The notes beneath the pieces were generated by a model, which saw nothing but the letters and a program-made list of their open reading frames with translations, did not search any database and was not told the origin of the DNA. Below, piece by piece: positions 1-8,463 of a DNA stretch of 64,000 nucleotides; the first letter of the stretch is position 1, and each line of letters starts with the position of its first letter. This DNA is from Paenibacillus sp. J5C2022 (GTDB lineage: Bacteria; Bacillota; Bacilli; Paenibacillales; Paenibacillaceae). The stretch is from contig NZ_JAOQJC010000034.1 in NCBI RefSeq assembly GCF_025567625.1, forward strand, positions 20,542 to 84,541, read 5' to 3'. Made by a program: the position numbers and the translations under genes.

Positions 1-423
1 GCTTACCGCTATACGAAGCACGCCCCTTTCCTGGACACTTCGAAGAGGCTTGCCCGTTACTTTATCGAGCATCTGCCGGAGGACCATGTCGCCTATTGGG
101 ATTTCGACGTTCCGATCGAGAACGGCACGCCGAGAGACAGCTCGGCATCGGCGATTGCGTCTTGCGGCTTGCTGGAACTGCTGGAACTGACCGGAGCCGA
201 CGATCCCGATCGTCCGCTGTTCGAGAGCGCGCTTCAGAACAGTATGGAAAGCCTGGTTGAACGGTATTCGACAATGGACGCGGCCGAGGCGGAAGGGCTG
301 CTGAAGCACGGTTCCTACCATGTGCTGGGCGACCGCGCGCCGGACGATTATATGATATGGGGCGACTACTATTATATGGAAGCCCTCGTCCGGATGCAGC
401 GCGGCTTGAAGGGCTACTGGTAG
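1..423 (+). CDS. GH88 unsaturated glucuronyl hydrolase, C-terminal part (cut by window edge)
   Basis: The reading frame is open from the first base and ends at the TAG at 421-423, giving the last 140 residues of a protein that begins outside the window. The segment DTSKRLARYFIEHLPED, then YWDFDVP and DSSASAIASCGLLEL, matches the C-terminal half of family GH88 (unsaturated beta-glucuronyl hydrolases, alpha6/alpha6 barrel). These enzymes hydrate the 4,5-unsaturated uronic acid left at the non-reducing end of oligosaccharides made by polysaccharide lyases. The ending IWGDYYYMEALVRMQRGLKGYW is also family-like. No signal peptide can be judged because the N-terminus is missing. Its place upstream of a surface beta-helix protein fits polysaccharide breakdown. 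The GH105 family is the main alternative. Confidence 0.82.
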   Translation, partial: AYRYTKHAPFLDTSKRLARYFIEHLPEDHVAYWDFDVPIENGTPRDSSASAIASCGLLELLELTGADDPDRPLFESALQNSMESLVERYSTMDAAEAEGLLKHGSYHVLGDRAPDDYMIWGDYYYMEALVRMQRGLKGYW

Positions 424-438
424 TTGAAATCGTTTCGA
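424..438 (+). promoter_or_regulatory. cre-like site (one mismatch) just after the GH88 gene
   Basis: TTGAAATCGTTTCGA fits the CcpA catabolite-responsive consensus WTGNAANCGNWNNCW at all but position 14. It lies directly after the GH88 stop codon and upstream of the foldase gene at 555. Supported only by the consensus and by a second, perfect match 60 bp downstream. Confidence 0.3.
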
Positions 439-490
439 ACCGGTCAAAATAGTGAATTGTTGGCGATATTTTGCCATGTTAAGATGAGTT

Positions 491-511
491 AACGCTTCAG
501 GAAGCGTTTTC
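491..511 (+). terminator. Hairpin AACGCTT-CAGG-AAGCGTT followed by TTTC
   Basis: A 7-bp perfect stem with a 4-nt loop is followed by TTTCAAAAA, 70 bp after the GH88 stop. The T-run is short, so termination may be partial. The right arm overlaps a perfect cre match, so the same bases may serve as DNA operator and RNA hairpin. Confidence 0.4.
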
Positions 512-513
512 AA
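499..513 (-). promoter_or_regulatory. cre site, perfect consensus match on the minus strand
   Basis: Read on the minus strand the sequence is TTGAAAACGCTTCCT, which satisfies every position of WTGNAANCGNWNNCW. It sits 42 bp before the foldase gene that starts at 555. CcpA binding here would put the foldase/SLH protein pair under carbon catabolite repression, sensible for a polysaccharide-utilisation locus. No promoter was identified with confidence, so whether it would block initiation or elongation is unknown. Confidence 0.5.
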
Positions 514-554
514 AAAGGTGACATCAGCGAGAAAGTCAGGGGTGATTGGGAGCG

Positions 555-1604
555 ATGAAGAAGAGAGGGGGAGGAGCAGGCGGCAGCCGTCTTGCAAGGC
601 TGGGATGGCCTATCCTTGGTGCGCTTATCCTGGCAATGGCTTGCATCGGACTTCTTACCGGCGTGGGCGGGGAAGATCGTCAGCCCGGACTATTATCGAT
701 AGGCGGCGCAGTCATCCCGGAAGAAGAGTTCATGATGTTTTTCCAGGATGAGAAGGCGGCCACCGCGGACTATTTCTATAAGACATACGGCGCAGAGTTC
801 GGCAAGACATTCTGGCTCTCCGAATTCGGAGGAGAGGTGCCGCTGGAGCATGCCAAGGCCAACGCCTTGAAGAAGCTTGTGCAACTGAAGGCGGAGCAGC
901 AGCTGGCCGTGACTTACGGCGTACTGGAAAGCTCCGAATTCGGGGATATCGTACGAGCGATGGAGAAGGAGCAGAGCTTGTACGGAGCCGATTCGTTGAA
1001 TCGGTTCCAGAAGTATATGGTCTATCACAGCAAGCTGGTGCTGGATACGATGGTCAAGTTCAATGCGGAGGCGGGCTCCGTGAAGGAAGAAGAGCTTGTC
1101 CGCTACTATGAAGCCAATAGAATGGAAAGGTTCAAGGCTCCGGACGAAGTGGGCGCGCTGGTCTTCCGTCTGGCCGAGCCGGATGCCGGCGGCTTGGAGG
1201 AGCTCTTCGCTGCGATTATTGGGGAGATGCGGGCCGGTACGGAGATCGGCGAGCTTCAACGCCGCTACATCGGCGGAAATATACTGGGCATCGAGTTGAA
1301 GCAATACGGCAGCGAAGAGGGCAAGGACGAGAATTCTTCCGGGCTGGAGGAGCTGCTGAAGGAGCATGCCTATGCGCTCGGAGCCGATCAGACGAGCGGA
1401 GCTATAGCATACGGCAATGAGAGCTACAGGCTGGTCTGCCTGGAGCGCAGGGACGGGGCTGTGGCTGAATATGACGAGGTTAGAGCGTTGATTGAAGATG
1501 AGCTGAAGGAACAAGGCTTCCGAAGCGCGCTGGAGGACGCCGGCAGCAGTGCAGAAGTGGTGATTCACGATCAGTCCCTGTATGACAGCTTGCAGATGCC
1601 ATAA
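555..1604 (+). CDS. Membrane-anchored PrsA/SurA-like foldase (peptidyl-prolyl isomerase-like)
   Basis: The 349-residue protein starts with a basic GA-rich stretch and one hydrophobic segment (about residues 17-37, PILGALILAMACIGLLTGV), predicting a membrane anchor with the rest outside. The segment SVKEEELVRYYEANRMERFKAP is typical of the linker before the parvulin domain in SurA/PrsA chaperones, but the following parvulin-like region is short and poorly conserved, so catalysis is doubtful. ATG 555 was chosen over TTG 546 because AGGGGTG at 538-544 is 10 nt from the ATG and touches the TTG. It lies 24 bp before the huge S-layer beta-helix protein, suggesting a dedicated folding factor for it. 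The function is inferred. Confidence 0.6.
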   Translation: MKKRGGGAGGSRLARLGWPILGALILAMACIGLLTGVGGEDRQPGLLSIGGAVIPEEEFMMFFQDEKAATADYFYKTYGAEFGKTFWLSEFGGEVPLEHAKANALKKLVQLKAEQQLAVTYGVLESSEFGDIVRAMEKEQSLYGADSLNRFQKYMVYHSKLVLDTMVKFNAEAGSVKEEELVRYYEANRMERFKAPDEVGALVFRLAEPDAGGLEELFAAIIGEMRAGTEIGELQRRYIGGNILGIELKQYGSEEGKDENSSGLEELLKEHAYALGADQTSGAIAYGNESYRLVCLERRDGAVAEYDEVRALIEDELKEQGFRSALEDAGSSAEVVIHDQSLYDSLQMP

Positions 1605-1628
1605 TATTCGGGAAGGGGAATGTGCGAT

Positions 1629-4600
1629 ATGAGACGATTAAGACCGATGCTTGCGGCATTACTGGCTGCGCTCATCGTGCTTCAAGGATTGGGGATGTAC
1701 GGCATGTCTGTCTCCGCAGCGGAGGAGGGTTCCATTGCCGCAATCATTGAAGGGCAGGAAGCTCCGGCTTCTGAAGAGCCTTCGGAAGCGGTTGAGGAGC
1801 AGTCGCCGGGGGCAACGGAGGAACAGACGGATGTACAGACGGAGGATCAGAGTGATGAGCTAACCGAAGAGCAGACAGCGGAGCAGACAGATGGGCAGCC
1901 AGTGGATCAGACAGATGGGCAACCATCGGAACAATCCGAGGAACAGGCTGCGGAAGTGTCTGGGGCAGTTGAAGAGCAGCCGCTTGCCGCTGCCTTGCTG
2001 GCGGCGACGGACTCTCCGATCAAGGCCAATGCGCTGTTCGGCACTACGGTGCGCGGCGGTTCGCATGCGGATAAGCCGGCTGCAACAGGCTCGAGTACAA
2101 TTCCGCGCGAGATGATCGAGGCGAAGTGGGCCGGCGACATGAGCTACAGCAGACGCGGCCATATGGAGTTCCAGATGCCTTCCGGCGTCGACTGGAGCGG
2201 TGTGGCGAGCATGAAGCTGACCATGTTCCTGTATCAGCATACCGGCAACGGCAAGACCGATACGGTACAGGTGTTCAAGACGGACAAGCCGGCAGTCAGC
2301 GAAGAGAACTGGACGTGGAACAATACCGTCGGGCTGATGGATACCGCTGTCGTCGTAGGGGAGCAGACCTTCACGGAGACGGATGCGGGATCTTGGGTGG
2401 AGATCGACGTGACAGCGTTGAAGGTCGGTCTGCAGGACGGCGACAGGCTTGCGCTCGCGCTGTATCCGAAGGAGGAATACGATCAGGGCGGACTTCGCTT
2501 CTACTCGCAGCATCAGGAAGGCGGAATCTATACGCCGTACTTGAGCATCTATGAAAACGAATACAGCGATACGCTGCCGCCGACCTTGCAAGTAACCGGC
2601 ATGTCCGACGGGCAGCAAGTATTCGAAGAGGAGCTAGACTTCCAGATTCAGGCGAATGACAATGAAGACGCTAATCCGATCATCCATCTGACTGTGAACG
2701 GACAAAGCGTCGGGGCGGTCAACGGCCTCAATACGATTACCTTGCAAGCGGGGCAAAACATTATCGCGATTAGCGCGGAAGACGCTTCCGGCAATCAATC
2801 GGAAGCGATGGTATTCCGCATCGATTACTCGAAATCGCATATGTATCCCGTTATAGCGGATACATACACTGATGTGCGAAGCCCTTCGACCAATTATAAC
2901 GGCTCCACCGACAAGGGCGGGCTGCAGCTGAAAAATCCGGCCAGCGCCAGCACGACCAGAAAAGTATATGTGTCCTACGACTTGTCGGGCAACACGCTTC
3001 CTTATGTGAAAGAAGCCGGCATACAACTGTATGCTTACGAGCTGATGGGAACGGACCGGACGAGCGAAATTGTCAATATTTACGAAGTAGCCGACTTCGA
3101 CGAGACGACGCTAACCTGGGGATCGGCGCCGGATAACGGAGAGAAGGTGGCAGATGCCGCTTACGACCGATCCGAAGCCGGACGCTATGTGAACCTGGAC
3201 ATCACGGATTATATCAATGAGAAGCTGACTGCGGGCGCGCCACTTGGACGCTTGAACTTCGTCCTGCAGATCGAGAACGGCCATGATCAGAAAGGGATAC
3301 ATATCGCTAGCAAAGAGAAGTATCCCGAGAACAAAGCGCGGCTGGTGCTCGTGGAAGGACTGCCGGCGCCGTCGCTTGAAGTGGCGGGAATCGAGCAGAA
3401 CGCCGTCTATACGGCGGACAGCCTGAACGATGTGTCGATTCAAGCGAAGAGTGTAAACGATGCGATTGCGGTTGACGTCGAGGTGAGCGTCAACGGGACC
3501 GAGGTGGCGTCCAGAGGCGGCAATCTGTACGATATCCCGCTGCAGGCGGGAACGAACGTCATCCGGGTAGTCGCGACGGATCAGGAGTATAACGAGACGT
3601 CGCTGACCTATACGGTTACAAGGCTGTACGCCGCTCCGGCAGCGGTGTATTACGTAGACAGCATGTCGGGAGACGACTCCAACGACGGGCTGAGCGCAGA
3701 GGCGCCTTGGCGGTCGCTTGACAAGGTGAATGCGATGGCGTTCCAGCCGGGCAGCACAATTCTGTTCAAGCGGGGCAGCATCTGGAACGGTCAATTCCGG
3801 CCGAACGGCTCGGGAACGACGGAGGCGCCGATTATCGTTGACGCTTACGGTGACGGTGAGAGCAAGCCGATTATGAACGGCAACGGCATCTCCAATCTGG
3901 ATACCGGCAATACGATTTCGGAAGGCGCAGTGCATTTGTACAATTTGTCCTATTGGGAATTGAATAATCTGGAGATTACGAATCAGGGCGAGGATACGCC
4001 GAACGCAAGCCGGGCGGGCATCATGGTCGTGGCGGGCGGCAGCGGCTACGTCAATCATATTCATATTCGCAATGTATATGTGCATGACGTTAATGCGCAT
4101 GAGGATGCTCAGAAAATATCGGGCGGCATCATTTTCAGGGGCGATACGATGGACGAGAAGGGCAATGTGACGAACATTCCTTCCGGCTTCAACGATATTC
4201 TGGTAGAGGACTCCCATATCAAGAACGTGTCCATTGAAGGGCTGCGCACCAAGACGTACTTGAACGGCGGCGACACCGGAGCCATCAAAAATGAAGGGGT
4301 CGTATTCCGCAACAATCTGATCGAGGATATATACGGAGACGGCATCGTCGTCGCGGAAGTAGGCTCCGGCGGCATCGTGGAGAAAAATATCGTCAGAAGG
4401 CACAGCCAGAGCGGCAAGCGCAATTATGCGGGATTGTGGCTGTATCAGGCGAACGGAGCCGTTATTCAATACAACGAGGTTTATGACGGCGTTCAAGGCT
4501 ATAACGACGGGGAAGCATTCGACTTCGACATCGGGGCGAACGACAATGTATATCAGTACAACTACAGTCATAACAACAGGGGCGGCTTCTTGCTGACGAT

Positions 4601-6788
4601 GACCAGCGCCGGTTCGGGCAATGTGTTCCGTTACAACATTAGCAAAAACGACGGCCGCGGCACGGAAATTTTCTTCTGCATGAACGATCGCACAGCGATA
4701 TACAACAACACGATCTATGTAGGAGAAGGCACGACGGTCCGTTATCTCATTAATGAGGACAATATGAAAAATATGTTCTTCAAAAATAACATTGTGCAAG
4801 TAGACGGTACAATTGAAAAGTACTCGCCGGTGAATGAGCCGTACGATGCGCCGAATGTATCGCATAACTTGTTCTACCCGGCAAGCATCGCGAGCTTGCC
4901 CGGCAGCCCGAACGCTTATGCCAGCCTTGTTACGGAAGATCCGCAGCTGGCAAGTCCGGATACGGCAAGCGCTGTGATGGATGTATGGACGCCAAGCGTC
5001 TGGGACGCCAATATTGCGAACTTCAAGCTTGGCGAAGACTCTCCGGCAATCGATGCGGGTACCGTCATCGCCGATGCTGGAGAGCATGATATTTATGGCA
5101 ACGCCTTGTATGACGGGGAAGGACCGGACATCGGCGCTCATGAATTTACGACCGTTGTTGCGGTAACCGAGGTCAGTCTGTCGCAAGACACGCTTGCATT
5201 GAACGTAGACGAGACGCGACAGATGACAGCGACGGTATTGCCGGAGAACGCAACCAATCGGCAAGTGGTCTGGATGAGCAGCGATGAGGAAGTGGCGACA
5301 GTGGACGCGAACGGTCTGGTGACAGCCGTTGGCGAAGGAACGGCCGCGATTACGGTAACGACGGAGGACGGCGGCAAGACGGCAGTCGCGAACGTAACGG
5401 TTGCGGCCGATACAGGCGGCGAGCCGACGCCAACGCCGACGCCAACACCAACACCGACGCCAACACCAACGCCAACACCGACGCCGACTCCAATACCGCC
5501 GATCATACCGCCGATCTCAACAACGCCTCCAACGGCAACGCCGGAAATTCCGGACGTCGAGACGGAGACGAATCATGATCAGGACATCGTCACTGGGATT
5601 GTGCAGGCAGTTGCGGTAGCGAACGACAGCGGCCATGCAACGATTGATATCAGCCTGGAGCTGGTGAAGAAAGCGGTGGAAGAAGCGGTCCGTCTGGCAT
5701 CGCAGCAAGGGAAGGGATGGACGTCCGCTGTCACAATTCGCGTACAATCGGATAGCGCCCCTGCATCTCTCGAGACGCTTCTTGCACCATCCTTGATCGC
5801 ATTGCTGATTGAACATGGAGTAGACAAGTTGACCGTATCCACGAATCAGGCATCTGTCACGCTGGGAAGCGACGCTCTGGCGGAAGCGCAAGAGAGAGCG
5901 GATAAGGAGCTGAAGCTCTTGCTGAACGCGGCAGATGCTTCGGATCTAGCAGAGGAAGCGGCGCAAAGGATTGGAGGCCGCCCGGTTATCCAATGGGCAT
6001 TGACGAGCGGAGATGGAGCCGATCAAGCGCTTGATGTGCCGCTGTTCATCGCCGTGCCGTATAGCCTGAAGGATGGCGAAGATGCCTACGCGGTACTGAT
6101 CAGCCGCATGAACGAAGATGGTCAATTGGTGCCGGTCATGACATCCGCATACGATCCGGAGACGGGATCGGTCGTGTTCCGCGCGGTCGGGTCGGGTCGC
6201 TTCGCGGTCAGCTATAACAAGGTCACGTTCGGTGATGTATCGCCTGACGCCTGGTACAGCGACGCGGTGAGCTATGCGGCGGCTCGGGCTATCACGAACG
6301 GTACGGGCAATGGCCTGTTCAGTCCGGAAGACAAGCTGACGAGAGCGCAGTTCATCGTGTTGGCGATGAAGGCGTACGGCATTGCGCCAGACGAGCAGCC
6401 ACAGCAGAACTTCGCCGATGCGGGCGAAGCGTATTACACGAATTACCTTGCCGCGGCGAAGCGCCTGAACATCTCGCAAGGTGTAGGAGACAATCGCTTC
6501 TCGCCGGACAAGGAGATTAGCCGCGAGGAACAGACTACGCTGCTGTATGCTATCTTGAAGCAGACGGGCAAGCTGCCGGTTCCGGTTCAAGAAGCAGGCA
6601 ATGCGCTGCAGGATTTCTCCGACTCCGGTCAGATCTCCGAATGGGCAACCGAAGCCATGTCCTACATGGTGGAAGCTGGCATTGTGAACGGGAGCGGCGA
6701 CCGCTTGCACCCAGCGGCATCGGCTACAAGAGCGCAGATGGTTCAGCTCTTGTTCAATTTGCTGACACAGGCATCTGCGAGCCGCTAG
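1629..6788 (+). CDS. Giant S-layer-anchored right-handed beta-helix protein (DNRLRE x2, Ig-like, Big2, SLH x3)
   Basis: 1719 residues. Order by approximate residue: signal peptide 1-30; E/Q/T-rich low-complexity stretch 45-115; DNRLRE-type domain 137-310; Ig-like 315-404; second DNRLRE-type domain 404-577; Ig-like 578-667; beta-helix module beginning YYVDSMSGDDSNDGL at about 672 and running to 1174 with INNNT/NIV-type turns; Big2 domain 1175-1258; Pro-Thr linker 1266-1295; a domain of unknown type 1300-1535; three S-layer homology domains 1533-1714 (FGDVSPDAWYSDAV, LTRAQF, ISREEQ, ATRAQM). The SLH repeats predict non-covalent attachment to pyruvylated wall polymer. Such beta-helices are often polysaccharide lyases or binding proteins; the catalytic residues cannot be assigned. 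ATG 1629 has GGAAGGGG about 10 nt upstream, while ATG 1620 overlaps that site. A strong terminator follows. Confidence 0.85.
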   Translation: MRRLRPMLAALLAALIVLQGLGMYGMSVSAAEEGSIAAIIEGQEAPASEEPSEAVEEQSPGATEEQTDVQTEDQSDELTEEQTAEQTDGQPVDQTDGQPSEQSEEQAAEVSGAVEEQPLAAALLAATDSPIKANALFGTTVRGGSHADKPAATGSSTIPREMIEAKWAGDMSYSRRGHMEFQMPSGVDWSGVASMKLTMFLYQHTGNGKTDTVQVFKTDKPAVSEENWTWNNTVGLMDTAVVVGEQTFTETDAGSWVEIDVTALKVGLQDGDRLALALYPKEEYDQGGLRFYSQHQEGGIYTPYLSIYENEYSDTLPPTLQVTGMSDGQQVFEEELDFQIQANDNEDANPIIHLTVNGQSVGAVNGLNTITLQAGQNIIAISAEDASGNQSEAMVFRIDYSKSHMYPVIADTYTDVRSPSTNYNGSTDKGGLQLKNPASASTTRKVYVSYDLSGNTLPYVKEAGIQLYAYELMGTDRTSEIVNIYEVADFDETTLTWGSAPDNGEKVADAAYDRSEAGRYVNLDITDYINEKLTAGAPLGRLNFVLQIENGHDQKGIHIASKEKYPENKARLVLVEGLPAPSLEVAGIEQNAVYTADSLNDVSIQAKSVNDAIAVDVEVSVNGTEVASRGGNLYDIPLQAGTNVIRVVATDQEYNETSLTYTVTRLYAAPAAVYYVDSMSGDDSNDGLSAEAPWRSLDKVNAMAFQPGSTILFKRGSIWNGQFRPNGSGTTEAPIIVDAYGDGESKPIMNGNGISNLDTGNTISEGAVHLYNLSYWELNNLEITNQGEDTPNASRAGIMVVAGGSGYVNHIHIRNVYVHDVNAHEDAQKISGGIIFRGDTMDEKGNVTNIPSGFNDILVEDSHIKNVSIEGLRTKTYLNGGDTGAIKNEGVVFRNNLIEDIYGDGIVVAEVGSGGIVEKNIVRRHSQSGKRNYAGLWLYQANGAVIQYNEVYDGVQGYNDGEAFDFDIGANDNVYQYNYSHNNRGGFLLTMTSAGSGNVFRYNISKNDGRGTEIFFCMNDRTAIYNNTIYVGEGTTVRYLINEDNMKNMFFKNNIVQVDGTIEKYSPVNEPYDAPNVSHNLFYPASIASLPGSPNAYASLVTEDPQLASPDTASAVMDVWTPSVWDANIANFKLGEDSPAIDAGTVIADAGEHDIYGNALYDGEGPDIGAHEFTTVVAVTEVSLSQDTLALNVDETRQMTATVLPENATNRQVVWMSSDEEVATVDANGLVTAVGEGTAAITVTTEDGGKTAVANVTVAADTGGEPTPTPTPTPTPTPTPTPTPTPTPIPPIIPPISTTPPTATPEIPDVETETNHDQDIVTGIVQAVAVANDSGHATIDISLELVKKAVEEAVRLASQQGKGWTSAVTIRVQSDSAPASLETLLAPSLIALLIEHGVDKLTVSTNQASVTLGSDALAEAQERADKELKLLLNAADASDLAEEAAQRIGGRPVIQWALTSGDGADQALDVPLFIAVPYSLKDGEDAYAVLISRMNEDGQLVPVMTSAYDPETGSVVFRAVGSGRFAVSYNKVTFGDVSPDAWYSDAVSYAAARAITNGTGNGLFSPEDKLTRAQFIVLAMKAYGIAPDEQPQQNFADAGEAYYTNYLAAAKRLNISQGVGDNRFSPDKEISREEQTTLLYAILKQTGKLPVPVQEAGNALQDFSDSGQISEWATEAMSYMVEAGIVNGSGDRLHPAASATRAQMVQLLFNLLTQASASR

Positions 6789-6846
6789 GACGGTATAGCT
6801 CAGCAGGCCGGAATCATGTAAGTTTCAATTGAAAAGTATTATAGTT

Positions 6847-6883
6847 AACCCTGGTAGAATCGCAATGTTCTATCAGGGTTTTT
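6847..6883 (+). terminator. Rho-independent terminator after the S-layer beta-helix gene
   Basis: AACCCTGGTAGAA (6847-6859), an 8-nt loop, then TTCTATCAGGGTT (6868-6880) form a 13-bp stem with one G:U wobble, followed by TTTCT. It is 59 bp past the stop at 6788. Confidence 0.88.
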
Positions 6884-6924
6884 CTCTATATTCAGGAGAT
6901 TGTGCTCTATTCCGAACTGCGGAT

Positions 6925-7175
6925 AAGCGACTGTGTTCGGTTGAGGCGCTGTTGCGGAACAAATAAGGACCGAATTGTCGCTTGATGCAGGAACGGACTT
7001 ATCGGTTGCCACAGAGCTTATTTGGCTCGGAATGGGAGACATTGCAGGCTTACGGTTGCCCTGGAGCTTATGGAGCCCGGAAAGTGCGATATCGGTTGTC
7101 ACTGTGAGAAATAAGCCTCATGGTGTCCGTTACAGCAATAAAAGCGGGATATGTGACGCAATAAGCTCGATGGCA
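6925..7175. repeat. Degenerate ~50-bp repeats in the gap before the AraC gene
   Basis: CGGTTGCC followed by GAGCTTAT and CCGGAA/CGGAAT recurs at 7003 and 7053 (50 bp apart), with weaker copies around 7093 and 7150. The gap 6789-7375 otherwise holds the terminator at 6847 and the regulator's ribosome site; no convincing coding sequence is present. The decayed periodicity resembles the better preserved arrays elsewhere in the window. Confidence 0.4.
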
Positions 7176-7375
7176 ACCCTAAGCGCATCAAATGGAACTT
7201 TTAGAGAACGAACGGAGGAGCTTGTCACCTGTAAGGTTGATTTGTTTTTTACACGACACGAGCCACTCTCGGTCCCGGTTGCTACAAGCCGCAAACCATT
7301 GTATAGTGTATTGCAACATATGCTTGCGCAAGTGGCAGCAGCTCATCATCTTGGCGAAAGGAGGGAAATGGCGTC

Positions 7376-8158
7376 TTGCTCGGTATCAATAGCTTCATAG
7401 GAGCCCATGACAGGAATTGGGAGGATGAAGATATCTACTCCCATCCACATTTGGAGATCACGATCGTTCTGGAAGGACGCTGCCGATTCCGCGGGGAAGA
7501 GCAGGAGCGAGTGGTGGAGGCCGGCCAGATTGTTCTCATTCCTCCCCATTACCCCCATTCCTTCCATGCGGTATCGGCCGTTCGCTTCGGTGTATTGCTT
7601 ATTGACGGGCTGTCTCCCCGCATACGGGAATTGTTCGACAGGCTCATCGTTGACGGAGGGCCGCGTATGATTACGCTGTCCAGACTGGATCAGGATCATT
7701 ATGAGAGGTTGTTCCGTCAATGGCTTCGCATCCATTCCTCCCCGTTGAAGGAGCCCGAGCGGAATTATATGGCCTGGATCGAAGTGATGCTGCTCTTCCT
7801 GAACGAGCATAGCCATTCCGACCAGCAGGCCTTGTCCATTGCGCATACCGGCGACTACATCCGGGAACATCTGCAGCAATCAATCCCGATCTCTGCGCTC
7901 GCCGAAGAGGCGGGACTGTCTGAGGAGGGGTTCCGCAAGCAATTCTACAAAGTGTACGGCGTTACTCCCAAGCAATACCAGCAGATGTGCAGACTTGCGG
8001 AAGCGAAGTGGCTGCTCAGCTCTTCCGAGAAGAGCATGCAAGCGATTGCCGATATGATCGGGTTCACCAAGCTGCATTCCTTCTCTCTTTGGTTCAAGAA
8101 GATGGAGGGCTGTCCGCCGACGGAATGGAGAGCGCGTCAAAGACTGTACCATGATTGA
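7376..8158 (+). CDS. AraC-family transcriptional regulator with N-terminal cupin
   Basis: 260 residues. Residues 20-90 (HPHLEITIVLEG, then VEAGQIVLIPPHYPHSF) form a cupin-type ligand-sensing domain; residues 155-255 form the two helix-turn-helix AraC/XylS DNA-binding domain (ISALAEEAGLSEEGFRKQFYK, then AIADMIGFTKLHSFSLWFKK). Such proteins activate sugar-catabolic genes on binding the sugar. The start is TTG 7376, placed 10 nt after AAAGGAGGG (7357-7365); the ATG at 7368 opens a frame of only 10 codons. It is followed by a terminator, so it is transcribed alone, and its likely target is the GH38 gene immediately downstream. The ligand is unknown. Confidence 0.9.
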   Translation: MLGINSFIGAHDRNWEDEDIYSHPHLEITIVLEGRCRFRGEEQERVVEAGQIVLIPPHYPHSFHAVSAVRFGVLLIDGLSPRIRELFDRLIVDGGPRMITLSRLDQDHYERLFRQWLRIHSSPLKEPERNYMAWIEVMLLFLNEHSHSDQQALSIAHTGDYIREHLQQSIPISALAEEAGLSEEGFRKQFYKVYGVTPKQYQQMCRLAEAKWLLSSSEKSMQAIADMIGFTKLHSFSLWFKKMEGCPPTEWRARQRLYHD

Positions 8159-8264
8159 TCATCAGCCGATAGCGGATAGTTGGGAAATGTGCGTGTGACG
8201 TATGTCCTGCATCCAATGCGCGCTTGTTCGAAGCTTGATTGACAACTTGTTTGATAATGCACAC

Positions 8265-8302
8265 CGCCCCATCCATTACTTGAAATGGATGGGGCGATTT
8301 TT
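8265..8302 (+). terminator. Rho-independent terminator after the AraC gene
   Basis: CGCCCCATCCATT (8265-8277), a 6-nt loop, and AATGGATGGGGCG (8284-8296) make a perfect 13-bp stem followed by ATTTTTAT. It separates the regulator from the GH38 gene. Confidence 0.92.
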
Positions 8303-8363
8303 ATATTTATAATGTTTCTGTTTCTATTGGATACAAATCGAAAAGTTATTTGCAATGAATTGC

Positions 8364-8392
8364 TTTACACTGATAGCGGTATTCATTAATAA
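8364..8392 (+). promoter_or_regulatory. Candidate sigma-A promoter for the GH38 gene
   Basis: TTTACA (8364-8369), a 17-bp spacer and TAATAA (8387-8392) lie in an AT-rich stretch between the AraC terminator and the GH38 ribosome site. The gap 8159-8463 contains only this, the terminator and no other visible gene. Confidence 0.45.
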
Positions 8393-8463
8393 AAAAATCG
8401 CATTTGTAATGGTTTCGCATGCTCAATAGGATGATTTATTGTAACCTTGAAAGGAGCTTGACG

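Noticed and set aside
3111..5264. Long open frame opposite the S-layer beta-helix gene
   Set aside because: An antisense shadow of a GC-rich gene: no ribosome site, composition dominated by Arg, Val, Ile and His, and the sense strand has clear domains.
7368..7400. Ten-codon leader peptide overlapping the AraC start
   Set aside because: The ATG at 7368 lies only 2 nt after the GGAGGG, too close for efficient initiation, and TTG 7376 in the AraC frame is better placed.
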